A stretch of DNA of 64,000 bases from Planctomycetaceae bacterium (lineage in GTDB: Bacteria > Planctomycetota > Planctomycetia > Planctomycetales > Planctomycetaceae). Made by a program: the position numbers and the translations under genes. Location of the stretch: positions 62,001 to 126,000 of the forward strand of contig WFTL01000132.1 in NCBI GenBank assembly GCA_015485495.1. Direction: 5' to 3'. Below, piece by piece: positions 41,290 through 51,642 of the stretch (position 1 is the stretch's first letter; each line of letters opens with the position of its first letter). Below the pieces are notes generated by a model, which searched no databases, was not told where the DNA came from, and saw nothing but the letters and a program-made list of their open reading frames with translations.

Positions 41290-42342
41290 ATGCCTGAACC
41301 GTCGACCAAGATTCCGGAGGAATCGATTGATCTGCTGCATGAGGCCAGGAAGGACCTGAAGGAACAGATCAGCCAGGTGATCGTGGGGCAGGAAGACGTC
41401 ATCGATCAGCTCGTGATCGCTCTGTTCAGCCGCGGCCACTGTCTGCTGGAAGGTGCTCCCGGGCTGGCCAAGACGCTGATGATCAGCACGCTGTCCCGTT
41501 GTCTGTCCATGTCTTTTTCCCGCATTCAGTTCACGCCCGATCTGATGCCGGCCGACATCACGGGAACCGATGTGCTTCAGGAAAACCGCGACACGGGACA
41601 GCGGGAGTTTCGTTTTATCGAAGGGCCTCTGTTTCACAACGTCGTTCTGGCCGACGAAATCAACCGCACCCCCCCGAAGACTCAGGCGGCCCTTCTGGAA
41701 GCCATGCAGGAACGGCAGGTCACGGTGGGACAGACCATCCATCCGCTCAGCGACCCCTTCTTCGTTCTGGCCACACAGAATCCCATTGAACAGGAAGGCA
41801 CGTACGCTCTTCCGGAAGCTCAGCAGGACCGTTTCATGTTCAAGGTGTTTGTGGGATACCCGACGTTCGAACAGGAACGTCAGATCGCCCGGCAGACCAC
41901 ATCGGGGCGGACGGTGGATCTGCGGCCCGTACTGACCACGGACCAGGTGCTGCACATCCAGGATGTGGTGCGGCAGGTGCCGGTGTCGGATCACGTGATC
42001 AACTATGCTCTGGCTCTGGTGCGGCAGACGCGTGTCGGCGAACCGGGTGCTCCGGACTGGATCGAAGAATGGCTGAGCTGGGGAGCCGGTCCCCGGGCCG
42101 TCCAGAACCTGCTGCTGGGAGCCAAGGCACGGGCTTTGCTGCAGGGACGTTCGCACGTGTCCACCGAAGACATTCAGGCCCTGGCGGCTCCTGTGCTTCG
42201 GCATCGCATCACTCCCAACTTCACGGCCGAAAGCGAAGGCATCACGTCGGACCGTGTCATCGAGCGGCTCATTCAGGAAACCCCGTCGAAGGAAAGCGAA
42301 CTCACGAGTGACCCGCGACTTGGAAAGATATTTGCGGCCTGA
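41290..42342 (+). CDS. MoxR-family AAA ATPase
   Basis: [59 protein letters not shown]. Confidence 0.95.
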   Translation: MPEPSTKIPEESIDLLHEARKDLKEQISQVIVGQEDVIDQLVIALFSRGHCLLEGAPGLAKTLMISTLSRCLSMSFSRIQFTPDLMPADITGTDVLQENRDTGQREFRFIEGPLFHNVVLADEINRTPPKTQAALLEAMQERQVTVGQTIHPLSDPFFVLATQNPIEQEGTYALPEAQQDRFMFKVFVGYPTFEQERQIARQTTSGRTVDLRPVLTTDQVLHIQDVVRQVPVSDHVINYALALVRQTRVGEPGAPDWIEEWLSWGAGPRAVQNLLLGAKARALLQGRSHVSTEDIQALAAPVLRHRITPNFTAESEGITSDRVIERLIQETPSKESELTSDPRLGKIFAA

Positions 42343-43210
42343 GGAGATCGCGAAAATCTCGCGACTCGAACTGCGGGCCCGCCATGTCGTGGAAGGGTTC
42401 GTCGCCGGACTGCACCGCAGTCCGTACTTCGGTCAGTCGACGGAATTCGTGCAGCACCGCGAATACGTGGCCGGCGACGACACCCGCCGTATCGACTGGA
42501 AGCTGTGGTCACGGTCCGACCGCTATTACATCAAGCAGTACGAAGAAGACACGAACGTGCGCGTGGTGCTGCTGGTGGACGGTTCGGAATCGATGGATTT
42601 CGGAACAGGCCCGCTGACGAAATTCGATTACGCCCGGACGGTCGCTGCGGCGCTCAGTCTGCTGGCTTTGAGGCAGAATGATTCCGTGGGAGCCGGTCTG
42701 TTCGATACCGGAATCCGCACTCTCGTACCGGGCAGCAGCCGCCGCAATCATCTGCAGACGATCATCGCGAATCTGTCGGCCGACCGAACATCCGGACGCA
42801 CCGACATCACGGCCGTTCTGCGGCGGGCGGCCGAAATGATGCATCACCGCAGCATCGTCGTGCTGATTTCCGATTTTTTGTGCGACCGCCAGGCGCTGTT
42901 TCGAGGACTGCAGCTTCTGCGGCAGCGCAAACACGAAGTGCTCCTGGTGCACATCCTGGACGACCAGGAACTCGACTTCGACTACAGCGGCACACTGCGC
43001 TTCGAAGGACTGGAACAGACCGGGCGGCTGACCTGCGATCCGGCGGCCCTGCGGTCAGGATACCTGGACGCTCTGCATCGCTACCTGGAAACGATCCGCC
43101 GGCGGTGTGCGGCCGCCGTGATCGACTACGAGCTGGTCCGCACGAGCGACCACCTGGATGCCGCTTTGTCCCGGTTTCTGCGGTTTCGTCTGGGCATGAG
43201 GGGCAGGTAG
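42308..43210 (+). CDS. DUF58 domain protein
   Basis: [53 protein letters not shown] start inferred. Confidence 0.92.
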   Translation: MTRDLERYLRPEEIAKISRLELRARHVVEGFVAGLHRSPYFGQSTEFVQHREYVAGDDTRRIDWKLWSRSDRYYIKQYEEDTNVRVVLLVDGSESMDFGTGPLTKFDYARTVAAALSLLALRQNDSVGAGLFDTGIRTLVPGSSRRNHLQTIIANLSADRTSGRTDITAVLRRAAEMMHHRSIVVLISDFLCDRQALFRGLQLLRQRKHEVLLVHILDDQELDFDYSGTLRFEGLEQTGRLTCDPAALRSGYLDALHRYLETIRRRCAAAVIDYELVRTSDHLDAALSRFLRFRLGMRGR

Positions 43211-43214
43211 CCGA

Positions 43215-45470
43215 ATGTCCTGGCTGGCACAGTACTTTCTGCACCCGGCCTTCGTCCTTCCCGGACTGGCTCTGGCTGCCGTTCCGATTCTGATTCATCT
43301 TCTGAGTCGGCTGCGGTACCGCCGCATCCGGTTCGCGGCGATGGAATTTCTGCTGCAGAGCGATGAACAGAATCGACGGCGGCTGATTCTGGAACAGCTT
43401 CTGCTCCTGCTGCTGCGGGTGCTGGCGGTCGTGCTCATCGTGCTTCTCATTTCCCGTCTGGTGATCGATCCGTCGGGGCTGCTGCTGCTGCGGGGGGCCA
43501 CGGCCCATCATGTCCTCATACTGGACGACACGCTGTCGATGCGGGATCAGAGCGGGTCGGTGCCGGCCTTCGAGCGGGCCGTGGCTGTCCTGGAACGTCT
43601 GCTGTCGACCGGCACCTGGCACCCGCGTTCCGTTCGCATCACGATTCTCACCACGACGTCTCCCGACCGGCCTCTGGTCACCGATCGGGAACTCGACGGC
43701 GCCCTCCTGCAGGAACTGATTCCGCGTCTGAAAAACCTGAGATGTTCCTGGAAGGCCGCCTCCCCCGTCCCGGCTCTGAATGCCGCCGCCGGCATCCTGT
43801 CGGCGGACAGCGGAATCACGCCGGCCGTCCATGTGATCACCGATCTGCGCCATTCGGACTGGATCGACCGTCCGGATGTCATCCAGGCCCTGGCCGACCT
43901 GGAAGCTGTGAATGCGGGCGTTCATCTGATTCGCGTGGCAGCCGAACCCGGCGACAACGCCGCCGTGATGCGTCTGCACTCGGACACCTCGTCGGCAGCC
44001 GCGGGAGTGCCCTGGAGACTGTCTGCGACCGTCCGCAACCTTTCAGAAAAACGAATGACCGACCTGGCAGCGCGGATCACCATCGACGGCCAGGAACAGC
44101 CGGGCCGCGTTCGGATCGGCGATCTGGAAGCCGGCGGCAGTCAGGTGGTGTATCACGACCTGACATTCCGTTCCCCCGGTCGGCATCTGGTGTCGCTGCA
44201 CCTGGATGACGACTGCCTCGCCGCGGACAACGTGCGGTCACTGACGGTTCACGCCGCCGCGGAACGGCGCGTGCTCGTGGTCGACGATCGGGGTCTCCAG
44301 GAGGACGCGGGATTCGTGACGGCTGCTCTGAGTGCGGAACCGCGGCTCACGGGAATCGTTTCGGACGTGCGCACGTCGGAGGCCCTGACATCGGAACCGC
44401 TGGAACGCTTCGACTGCATCTATCTGCTCAACATCCGCGAGCTGCCGGCCGACGCCGTGCAGCAGCTGATTCGCTACGTCCGTTCCGGCGGCGGTGTGGC
44501 CTGGTTTCCCGATGAACAGGCGGCCACGGACTGGTACAACACGGCCCTGCAGCAGACCGACCGGGAACTGTTTCCCGTGACTCTGGGAGTCATTCAGGAA
44601 ATCTCCGTCCCGGACGATCCGTCCGCCGAACCGCCGTTTGCCCATCCGGTCTTTGAAGATCATCCGGTGTTCGAAGTGTACACCGCTCCGGACAGCCCGT
44701 TCGCCGATCTGACGCGCTTTGAAAAATGGTTCCGGCCGGCCGACGAACACGAACCGCGGCCGGGCGTACGGGTTCTGGGCCGCCTGACAACAGGCGATCC
44801 GCTGGTTCTGGAACATCGACTCGGCCGCGGGCGGATTCTCACATTTCTCACTTCTGCCGGTCGGCGGTGGAGCAACTGGCCGGTGCCGCCGGCGGCACCG
44901 GCGTATGTTGTGATGCATCTGCGGCTGCATGCGTACCTGCAGCGTCCTGATGACAGTGTCGGCCGTCTGGAAATCGGCGAGCCGCTGTCGATGCAGTGGT
45001 CGCTGCGCGATTACACGAACCTGGTCGAGCTGCTGCTGCCGGCCGACCAGGACGCTGCGACGGCGGAAGATTCGGACGAGGGACTCGTTCGGCTGGAAGC
45101 CCGGCCGGTGCCGCCAGACGGCGACCGTGCGGCCGATGATGTGCTGGGATTCACGACGGAACGGATCGATCGTCCGGGACTGCTGCGCGTCCGCCGCTTC
45201 ACCGAAAACGGCAATGCCGAAGAAACGTGGCTGGCCGTGAACGTGCCGGTTACGGAGAGCGATCTGGCGCCTGCCGATCCGGCCGTTCTGCTGCGATCTC
45301 CGGAACTGAAGGATGTGCGTGTCGTGGAAGGCGACACCGTGAGTGCACTTCGCACCGCAGATTTCGGCCGGGAACTGCGCTGGGTGCTGCTGGGCAGTCT
45401 GGTCGCCGTTCTCATCTGCGAACAGCTTTTGTCGCTGCGGCTCAGCTTTCACCCGGAGGGCCGGGGATGA
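43215..45470 (+). CDS. BatA-like membrane protein with VWA-type domain
   Basis: MSWLAQYFLHPAFVLPGLALAAVPILIHLLSRLRYRRIRFAAMEFL; HHVLILDDTLSM. Confidence 0.9.
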   Translation: MSWLAQYFLHPAFVLPGLALAAVPILIHLLSRLRYRRIRFAAMEFLLQSDEQNRRRLILEQLLLLLLRVLAVVLIVLLISRLVIDPSGLLLLRGATAHHVLILDDTLSMRDQSGSVPAFERAVAVLERLLSTGTWHPRSVRITILTTTSPDRPLVTDRELDGALLQELIPRLKNLRCSWKAASPVPALNAAAGILSADSGITPAVHVITDLRHSDWIDRPDVIQALADLEAVNAGVHLIRVAAEPGDNAAVMRLHSDTSSAAAGVPWRLSATVRNLSEKRMTDLAARITIDGQEQPGRVRIGDLEAGGSQVVYHDLTFRSPGRHLVSLHLDDDCLAADNVRSLTVHAAAERRVLVVDDRGLQEDAGFVTAALSAEPRLTGIVSDVRTSEALTSEPLERFDCIYLLNIRELPADAVQQLIRYVRSGGGVAWFPDEQAATDWYNTALQQTDRELFPVTLGVIQEISVPDDPSAEPPFAHPVFEDHPVFEVYTAPDSPFADLTRFEKWFRPADEHEPRPGVRVLGRLTTGDPLVLEHRLGRGRILTFLTSAGRRWSNWPVPPAAPAYVVMHLRLHAYLQRPDDSVGRLEIGEPLSMQWSLRDYTNLVELLLPADQDAATAEDSDEGLVRLEARPVPPDGDRAADDVLGFTTERIDRPGLLRVRRFTENGNAEETWLAVNVPVTESDLAPADPAVLLRSPELKDVRVVEGDTVSALRTADFGRELRWVLLGSLVAVLICEQLLSLRLSFHPEGRG

Positions 45471-47935
45471 CGCCACAGCTTCTGCTCGCACAGACCGCCA
45501 CCGAATCGTTTGAAACGATCGAAGTCAGCCTTCCGGAATCAGCCACAGGCCTGCTGCTGCTGCTGGCGGGACTGGCGCTGCTGATGGCCCTGACGGTTCG
45601 GATTTCTTTGCGTGATTCCCGGTTCCTGTCATGGCCCTGGCGACTGGCCCTGGCATCGTTGCGACTGGCCGTCCTGAGCGGGCTCATCGTGATTCTGCTG
45701 AATCCCGGCCGGCGTACGCAGACCAGCCGGATCGAACCGTCCCGCGTGGGGATTCTGGTCGACACGTCGCTTTCCATGAGCTATCCGGCCGACGGTCCGG
45801 CTGCAGCAGGGGAAACGGACGCAGCCGCTGCGTCATCGGTCAGCCGCATGGAACGCGTCCGCAGTCTGCTCATCGAGGACGGACTGCTGCAGCGGCTGAG
45901 TCAGACGCATGTGGTATCGGTTTACACATTCGACACGAAACTGCGGGGACCGCTGGCTGTCGTACAGAACGGCCGGGTGAGTCGGATTGATCCGGACGGC
46001 GGCCCGTCGGACGTTCAGCCACCCGATGGCCCGGATGCCGACTGGACCGATCTGCTGACAGCTCAGGGATCCGAAACGTGCCTGGCAGAATCTCTGAATG
46101 AGCTGGTGGGGCGCATGGCAGGACGGACGCTGGCGGGGATCGTCCTGTTTTCCGACGGTCAGTCGAATACCGGACCGGATGTGAGCACCGTTCGTCAGCG
46201 GCTGGAACAGACGGAAACGCGGGTGATTGCGGTCGGAACCGGCAGCCCGGTGCCTCAGTGCAATCTGAGCATTGCGGCCATGCAGGCGCCGGGCGATGTG
46301 CATCGCGGGGATCCGTTCGATGTGACGGTTGTCGTGCAGGGAAATGGTGCCGGAACCGTATCCGGAATCGTCGAACTGTACGAACAGTCGGCAGACGGCG
46401 ACGGCAGCGACCGCCGGAAAGTGGATGAACAGCCGTTCACCGTGCCGGCTGATACCCTGCCTGTGCCGCTGAAATTCACCCGGCAGCTGAATATTCCGGG
46501 AAGTTACGAATATCTGGCCCGGGCGGTCGTGCATCATGCCTCCACCCCGGAACTCACCGAAGACGACAATCAGAAGCAGTGTGCCGTCGAAGTGACCGAT
46601 CGGCGCATTCGTGTTCTGCTGATTTCCAGCGGCCCGATGCGGGAATATCGATTTGTCCGGAACATCCTGTACCGCCATTCGGGCATCGATTCCGATGTGT
46701 GGCTGCAGACGATTTCGGAAGACGACATCGGCATGGTGTCCCAGGAAGCGGGGCAGCTGCTGACCGGCTTTCCCCCCACGGCTGCTGAACTGGCCGAGTA
46801 TCATGTGATCGTGGCCTTCGACCCCGACTGGACACGGCTGTCCGGTGAACAGAGGTCGCTGCTGAAACGCTGGGTGCAGCGGGATGCCGGCGGCCTGATC
46901 GTCGTGGCCGGCGAACTGCATACGCCGCAGCTGGCGGCACAGGAAGACGAACTGCGCGATGTGGCCGTGCTCTACCCGGTGGTCGTCAATCGTCTGCTGG
47001 CAGAGCTGCGCCTGAGCCAGGGATCCGATCAGGCCTGGCCGGTTCGGCTGACTCCGGAAGGACGTGCCAGCCAGTTTCTCCGCATCGAAGATGCTCAGGG
47101 CCATGTGTCGACAGATCTCTGGAAGACCTTCACGGGAATCTATCGTTCCTATCCGGTGCGCCGTGTCCGGGATGGTGCGGTGGTGCTGGCCACGTACGAA
47201 AATCCGCGGGCCAGAACGCAGTATGGGGCGCCGCCCTTTCTGGCCACTCAGTTCTACGGGGCCGGCCGCACGTTTTTCATCGGTTCCGCAGAAACATGGC
47301 GTCTGCGGGCCATTTCGCCGGAAGGCCACCAGCGTTTCTGGACAGGCCTCATTCGGGAAGCCGGTCAGGGACGCCGGCAGCAGGGCAGTCCCCGCGGACT
47401 GCTGCTTCTGGACCGCACGACCGCCGGTCCCGGCCAGCCGGTGACGATCGAAGCCCGGCTGTACGATCCGCGTATGGAACCGCTGGAGGCTGACAGCGTC
47501 CCGATCAGCATCGTGGATGCGAACGGACGACCGGTGTCCGTTCCCGACCGGCTGCGCCGCATGCCCGGTGCGCCCGGCCGCTACTCCGCCGTATTCCGGC
47601 CTCTGCGGCCCGGCCAGTACCGCGTCTCCGTGCCGGTCCCCGATTCGGACGACGTGCTCCAGACCGATGTCGATGTGAGTCTGTCGAATCTGGAAGCTCA
47701 GGCATCCGAACAGAATGAGGAACTGCTGACACGTCTGGTCCGCAATACGATTGGCCGCTGCCTGCCGCTGGCCGAATGCCGCACACGGCTGCCGGAACTG
47801 CTGCCGGATCGCAGTGAACTGGTGATCACGGACGAACAGCTTGTGCCCCTGTGGGACCGATCGGCCGTGATGTATCTGCTGATCGCCCTGCTGAGCAGCG
47901 AATGGCTGCTGCGACGGTTTGTCCGTCTGTCCTGA
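45467..47935 (+). CDS. membrane protein with VWA-type domain
   Basis: ATGA overlap with preceding stop; TM helices; VGILVDTSLSMSYP MIDAS-like motif; TM at C-terminus. Confidence 0.88.
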   Translation: MTPQLLLAQTATESFETIEVSLPESATGLLLLLAGLALLMALTVRISLRDSRFLSWPWRLALASLRLAVLSGLIVILLNPGRRTQTSRIEPSRVGILVDTSLSMSYPADGPAAAGETDAAAASSVSRMERVRSLLIEDGLLQRLSQTHVVSVYTFDTKLRGPLAVVQNGRVSRIDPDGGPSDVQPPDGPDADWTDLLTAQGSETCLAESLNELVGRMAGRTLAGIVLFSDGQSNTGPDVSTVRQRLEQTETRVIAVGTGSPVPQCNLSIAAMQAPGDVHRGDPFDVTVVVQGNGAGTVSGIVELYEQSADGDGSDRRKVDEQPFTVPADTLPVPLKFTRQLNIPGSYEYLARAVVHHASTPELTEDDNQKQCAVEVTDRRIRVLLISSGPMREYRFVRNILYRHSGIDSDVWLQTISEDDIGMVSQEAGQLLTGFPPTAAELAEYHVIVAFDPDWTRLSGEQRSLLKRWVQRDAGGLIVVAGELHTPQLAAQEDELRDVAVLYPVVVNRLLAELRLSQGSDQAWPVRLTPEGRASQFLRIEDAQGHVSTDLWKTFTGIYRSYPVRRVRDGAVVLATYENPRARTQYGAPPFLATQFYGAGRTFFIGSAETWRLRAISPEGHQRFWTGLIREAGQGRRQQGSPRGLLLLDRTTAGPGQPVTIEARLYDPRMEPLEADSVPISIVDANGRPVSVPDRLRRMPGAPGRYSAVFRPLRPGQYRVSVPVPDSDDVLQTDVDVSLSNLEAQASEQNEELLTRLVRNTIGRCLPLAECRTRLPELLPDRSELVITDEQLVPLWDRSAVMYLLIALLSSEWLLRRFVRLS

Positions 47936-48032
47936 AACGCATTCTGCGGACCATCCGTGAAATCCAAAGCGACCGACTCCGGCCCCTTCGCCGCCGCAGA
48001 CACCGGCCGGCCGGGGGATTCCGGCAGCCGGC

Positions 48033-49259
48033 TCATTCGGGCAGCCGGCCGGATGCGATCTTCGGAAAACTTCCGGTGACGGACCGCATGAATTCCACCA
48101 GATCCAGCTTCTGCTGACTGTTCAGTTTCAGGGGCGTCATCTTGTCGCTGAGCCAGGGGTTTTTCGTGCCGCCTTTGGCGTAGTGTTCCACGACTTCTTC
48201 CAGTGTCTGCAGACTGCCGTCGTGCATGTAGGGAGCCGACAGAGCCACGTTGCGAATCGTGGGAGTTTTGAAAGCGCCTTTGTCCCGGTCGTTCCCCGTC
48301 ACGGCATAACGGCCGAGATCCGGATCCGGGCTGTCCATTCCAATCCCCAGATTGTGATACTTTTCGTCCGTCAGGTTGGCGCCGACATGGCAGTTGCTGC
48401 AGCCGATTTCCCTGCTGAAGAACAGATCCATCCCCCGCCGTGCACTTTCTGACATGGGATTCGCGGCCGCGCCGGCACGCAGTTCCTGAAGCCGCTTCCA
48501 GGCATCGGGATCGTCTTCCTTGAGATCTTCCAGGTCTTCTTCTTCGAGGGATTCGAACGGCCGCAGGGCATCCACATAGTCGAACGGTGTGGGTCCGGTC
48601 ACGATCACGCGTTCGAACGAAGCGATGGCTTTGCCGACGTTGTCGATGGTGACGCCGCTTTTCGGAAAGACAGCTTCGAACTGAGCCACATAAGCGGGAA
48701 TCTGTTTCAGAGTGTCCACCGCCTGTTCGTGGGTGCTGCCCATTTCAATGGGATTGGCAATCGGCCCGACGGCCTGTTCTTCGAGAGAAGCCGCACGTCC
48801 GTCCCAGAACTGAGCTCCGCTGAGGATCCGGTTGTAGCTGACCGGAGAATTCCGGCCGCCGGTCTGCCCGTCGATGCCGATCCCGAACCGCGTGTGACGG
48901 GCGAATCCTTCCTGCGGATGATGGCAGCTCGCACAACTGACCGTGTTGTCCGCCGAAAGGCGCGTGTCGAAATACAGTTGTCGGCCCAGTTCGATTTTCG
49001 CCCGCGTGAGCGGATTTTCGCGAATCCCCTGAATGTCGCGTGCCCCGATACTCAGTCCCAGCGGCAGACGCACATCCAGTTCTTCGTGATTGGCCGGATC
49101 GGCCAGCCAGGCCTGAACCTGTTCCAGCGTCAGTGGCCCCGTGCCGGGGATTCCAGACGTCAGATCGTCGATGCCCAGAACCACCGTTTCGCCCGCATGG
49201 ACGAACATTCCTCCACTCAGTACAGCCAGCACCATCAGGCCCTGCAGGGTCCGTTTCAT
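48033..49259 (-). CDS. di-haem cytochrome c peroxidase / MauG family protein
   Basis: Signal peptide; CASCHHPQEGFA and CSNCHVGANL haem motifs. Confidence 0.93.
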   Translation of the reverse strand: MKRTLQGLMVLAVLSGGMFVHAGETVVLGIDDLTSGIPGTGPLTLEQVQAWLADPANHEELDVRLPLGLSIGARDIQGIRENPLTRAKIELGRQLYFDTRLSADNTVSCASCHHPQEGFARHTRFGIGIDGQTGGRNSPVSYNRILSGAQFWDGRAASLEEQAVGPIANPIEMGSTHEQAVDTLKQIPAYVAQFEAVFPKSGVTIDNVGKAIASFERVIVTGPTPFDYVDALRPFESLEEEDLEDLKEDDPDAWKRLQELRAGAAANPMSESARRGMDLFFSREIGCSNCHVGANLTDEKYHNLGIGMDSPDPDLGRYAVTGNDRDKGAFKTPTIRNVALSAPYMHDGSLQTLEEVVEHYAKGGTKNPWLSDKMTPLKLNSQQKLDLVEFMRSVTGSFPKIASGRLPE

Positions 49260-49330
49260 TCTGTTTCTCCGAATCTGTTTCTTCTGAAGCTTCCGGATCG
49301 ACGCAGCCGGCAGGCATCACCTTACACGCA

Positions 49331-50512
49331 TCATGCCGATTTCCCACCGGCGGAATCCAGAAAAATGCGTTCGAAATCAGCCGCTGTCATCTCCACGGGA
49401 TCCGGCCACATCTTCAGAAGATCGGAAAGAACGGCCGCGCAGCGAACCGAATCGTCCGCCGTGCGGATCTGACGCCGGAGGATTCGGCACAGATCGGCGA
49501 TTCCGCCCAGCGGAAGCGGTGTTCCCGGAGGAGGGGGGTCCGGGATCAGGATGGCCGTGATCCGTTCGATGAGGGCATCGATGCCGGTCGATTCCGCAGC
49601 CGATGTGACCATCACAGGACCCAGCTCATCCGGCGGACCGGGCCCGCGCTGCGGCAGGTCGGCTCTGCACCGGACGGCGATGCACGGTGTGCCCGACGGA
49701 ATGTGCTGCACCACCCGGTCGTGCTCGGATGTCCAGCCGACGGTCTGGTCGAACGCAGACAGGACCAGATCGGCGGACTGCAGCAGGTTCTGAGCGTGTC
49801 TGATTCCGCGGGCTTCCACGGCGTCGGGTGCATCAGAACGCATGCCCGCGGTGTCTGCGAAACAGAACGGCCAGCCATCGAGAACCAGGCGGGTGGTGAC
49901 CGCATCCCGCGTGGTTCCCGGCTGATCGAACACGATGGACCGTTCATATCCGGCCACAGCGTTCAGAAGACTCGACTTGCCGACATTCGGCGGCCCGGCA
50001 ATCACAACCTGCCAGGGAACAATGAGATGACGGGCCGCCGTTTCGAAACGCAGCAGCATTTCCAGACGGCGACGCATGTCATCGACAGTTCGGGAATCGG
50101 CCAGGCGGACCAGGGCATCATGCAGGCGACCGTTCATCTGCGCGTGAATGAGCCGGGCGGTTCGGGGCGTGGGAGCCTGCAGCAGGAACCTTTCCAGGGG
50201 ATCTTCGGGAACCGCGACGGCCGCCCCGTCGGCAGAAAATTCGGCCGCGATCCGACGGACGGCCGCCTCGCCTCCATGGCACTGCACCTCCCAGATCTGT
50301 GTCCCGGTGCGCACGACGATCACGTCTTCCCCGTGCCAGGAACCGTACAGCAGACGTCCTGGCGGAGCCGCCGATGCCGGCAGACCGCTGGCGGAGATGA
50401 AGGCCGCATCGATCGCCGTCGCGGCACTCGGGTGAGAACATTCCAGCCTGAGAACCGCCACGGCACCGCGGCCGGGAGGAGTCAGTCGCGTGACACGGAT
50501 CAGATCAGACAC
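49331..50512 (-). CDS. MnmE/TrmE-like GTPase, divergent
   Basis: N-terminal LTPPGRGAVAVLRL, G1 AGPPNVGKSSLLNA, G2 GTTRDAVT, G3 DTAGMR; C-terminal MTAADFERIFLDSAGGKSA. Confidence 0.85.
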   Translation of the reverse strand: MSDLIRVTRLTPPGRGAVAVLRLECSHPSAATAIDAAFISASGLPASAAPPGRLLYGSWHGEDVIVVRTGTQIWEVQCHGGEAAVRRIAAEFSADGAAVAVPEDPLERFLLQAPTPRTARLIHAQMNGRLHDALVRLADSRTVDDMRRRLEMLLRFETAARHLIVPWQVVIAGPPNVGKSSLLNAVAGYERSIVFDQPGTTRDAVTTRLVLDGWPFCFADTAGMRSDAPDAVEARGIRHAQNLLQSADLVLSAFDQTVGWTSEHDRVVQHIPSGTPCIAVRCRADLPQRGPGPPDELGPVMVTSAAESTGIDALIERITAILIPDPPPPGTPLPLGGIADLCRILRRQIRTADDSVRCAAVLSDLLKMWPDPVEMTAADFERIFLDSAGGKSA

Positions 50513-50513
50513 T

Positions 50514-50537
50514 CAGACACTCAGACACTCAGGCAGT
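50514..50537. repeat. 8-bp tandem repeat (GACACTCA, about 3 copies) at the start of the MnmE-like gene; boundaries approximate
   Basis: Sequence tcagacactcagacactcagacactcagg. Confidence 0.75.
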
Positions 50538-50660
50538 CCGGCGGAACAATCGGGCAGAACGTTCAGTCAGTGTACCCGGCGACCGCTTCCATCAGAACCG
50601 GCAGCGGATATCGTGTTCTTTGAGAACCGCACCGGTTCGATCGTCCTCAGGACCCGCTCC

Positions 50661-51509
50661 ATGCACCTCGATTCCGCCGATTTCATTGCGTTCGATCTGG
50701 AAACCACGGGACTGCATGCGGTCCGTCACCGCATCGTGGAAATCGGAGCGGTCCGGTTTCGGGCGGACGGCTCCGTCGTGGACACCTTCACACAGCTTGT
50801 TCAGCCGGGCGAACCGATCCCCGCGGATGTGCAGGACATTCACGGAATATCGGACGACATGGTGGCCGATGCACCGACCATCGATGCCGTGCTGCCTGAG
50901 TTTTTTCGGTTTCTCGGTCCGCGGAACCGAATCCTGCTGGCTCACAACGCATCTTTCGACACGGGCTTCCTGGCCGCCGCCGTTCAGCAAACCGGTCTTT
51001 CCGCGCCGGATCATTCGATCATCGATACCTGCCGGCTGGCCCGACAGCGGATGCGGCTGGACAGTTATCGGCTGGAATCCATTGGGCGGCATCTGAACCT
51101 GATCGAACGGTCATCGCACCGGGCGCTCAACGATGCGGTGCTGCTCAAGGACGTGTTCTGCCACCTCATCCGAACAGCGCCGCCGCTGACGACTTTCAGT
51201 CAGCTCACAGCGGCAGCGCCTCCGATCTCCGTGAAATCGTTTTCCGCCGACCCGCCGCCGCTCCCCGAACACCTGCGCTGTCTCCACCAGGCCATTGCCC
51301 GGGGAATCCCGGTTGCGATCGTTTACAGCGGCGGCTCCCGGCCCGGACGGCTCCGCCACGTCACTCCGCGGTCTCTTGTCTCGAACCAGGGTCACTGCTA
51401 TCTGCTGGCCGAGTGTCATCAGGACCACGTCGAAAAGACGTACCGAATCGACCGAATTCGTTCTGTTCAGATCTGCGAACAGACCGACGCGCCGCCTGAG
51501 ACCGGCTGA
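50661..51509 (+). CDS. DnaQ-type 3'-5' exonuclease with C-terminal WYL-like domain
   Basis: Exo I FIAFDLETTGLHAVRHRIVEIGAV, Exo II LLAHNASFDTGFL, Exo III HRALNDAVLL; C-terminal VAIVYSGGSRPGRLRHVTPRSLVSNQGHCYLLAECHQDHVEKTYRIDRI. Confidence 0.87.
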   Translation: MHLDSADFIAFDLETTGLHAVRHRIVEIGAVRFRADGSVVDTFTQLVQPGEPIPADVQDIHGISDDMVADAPTIDAVLPEFFRFLGPRNRILLAHNASFDTGFLAAAVQQTGLSAPDHSIIDTCRLARQRMRLDSYRLESIGRHLNLIERSSHRALNDAVLLKDVFCHLIRTAPPLTTFSQLTAAAPPISVKSFSADPPPLPEHLRCLHQAIARGIPVAIVYSGGSRPGRLRHVTPRSLVSNQGHCYLLAECHQDHVEKTYRIDRIRSVQICEQTDAPPETG

Positions 51510-51578
51510 TCACCGGATCGCCGACCGCGGCAGTCTTCTGTGCGGGCATCCGCGGAAACAGTGTCCGGCAAACAGAGA

Positions 51579-51603
51579 ACGGGCCGGTCTGAGACCGGCC
51601 CGT
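51579..51603. terminator. bidirectional hairpin terminator between convergent genes
   Basis: acgggccggtc tga gaccggcccgt perfect stem. Confidence 0.7.
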
Positions 51604-51642
51604 CGATAAACAGCATTTTGTCAGATACGGCAGGGTCGTGTT

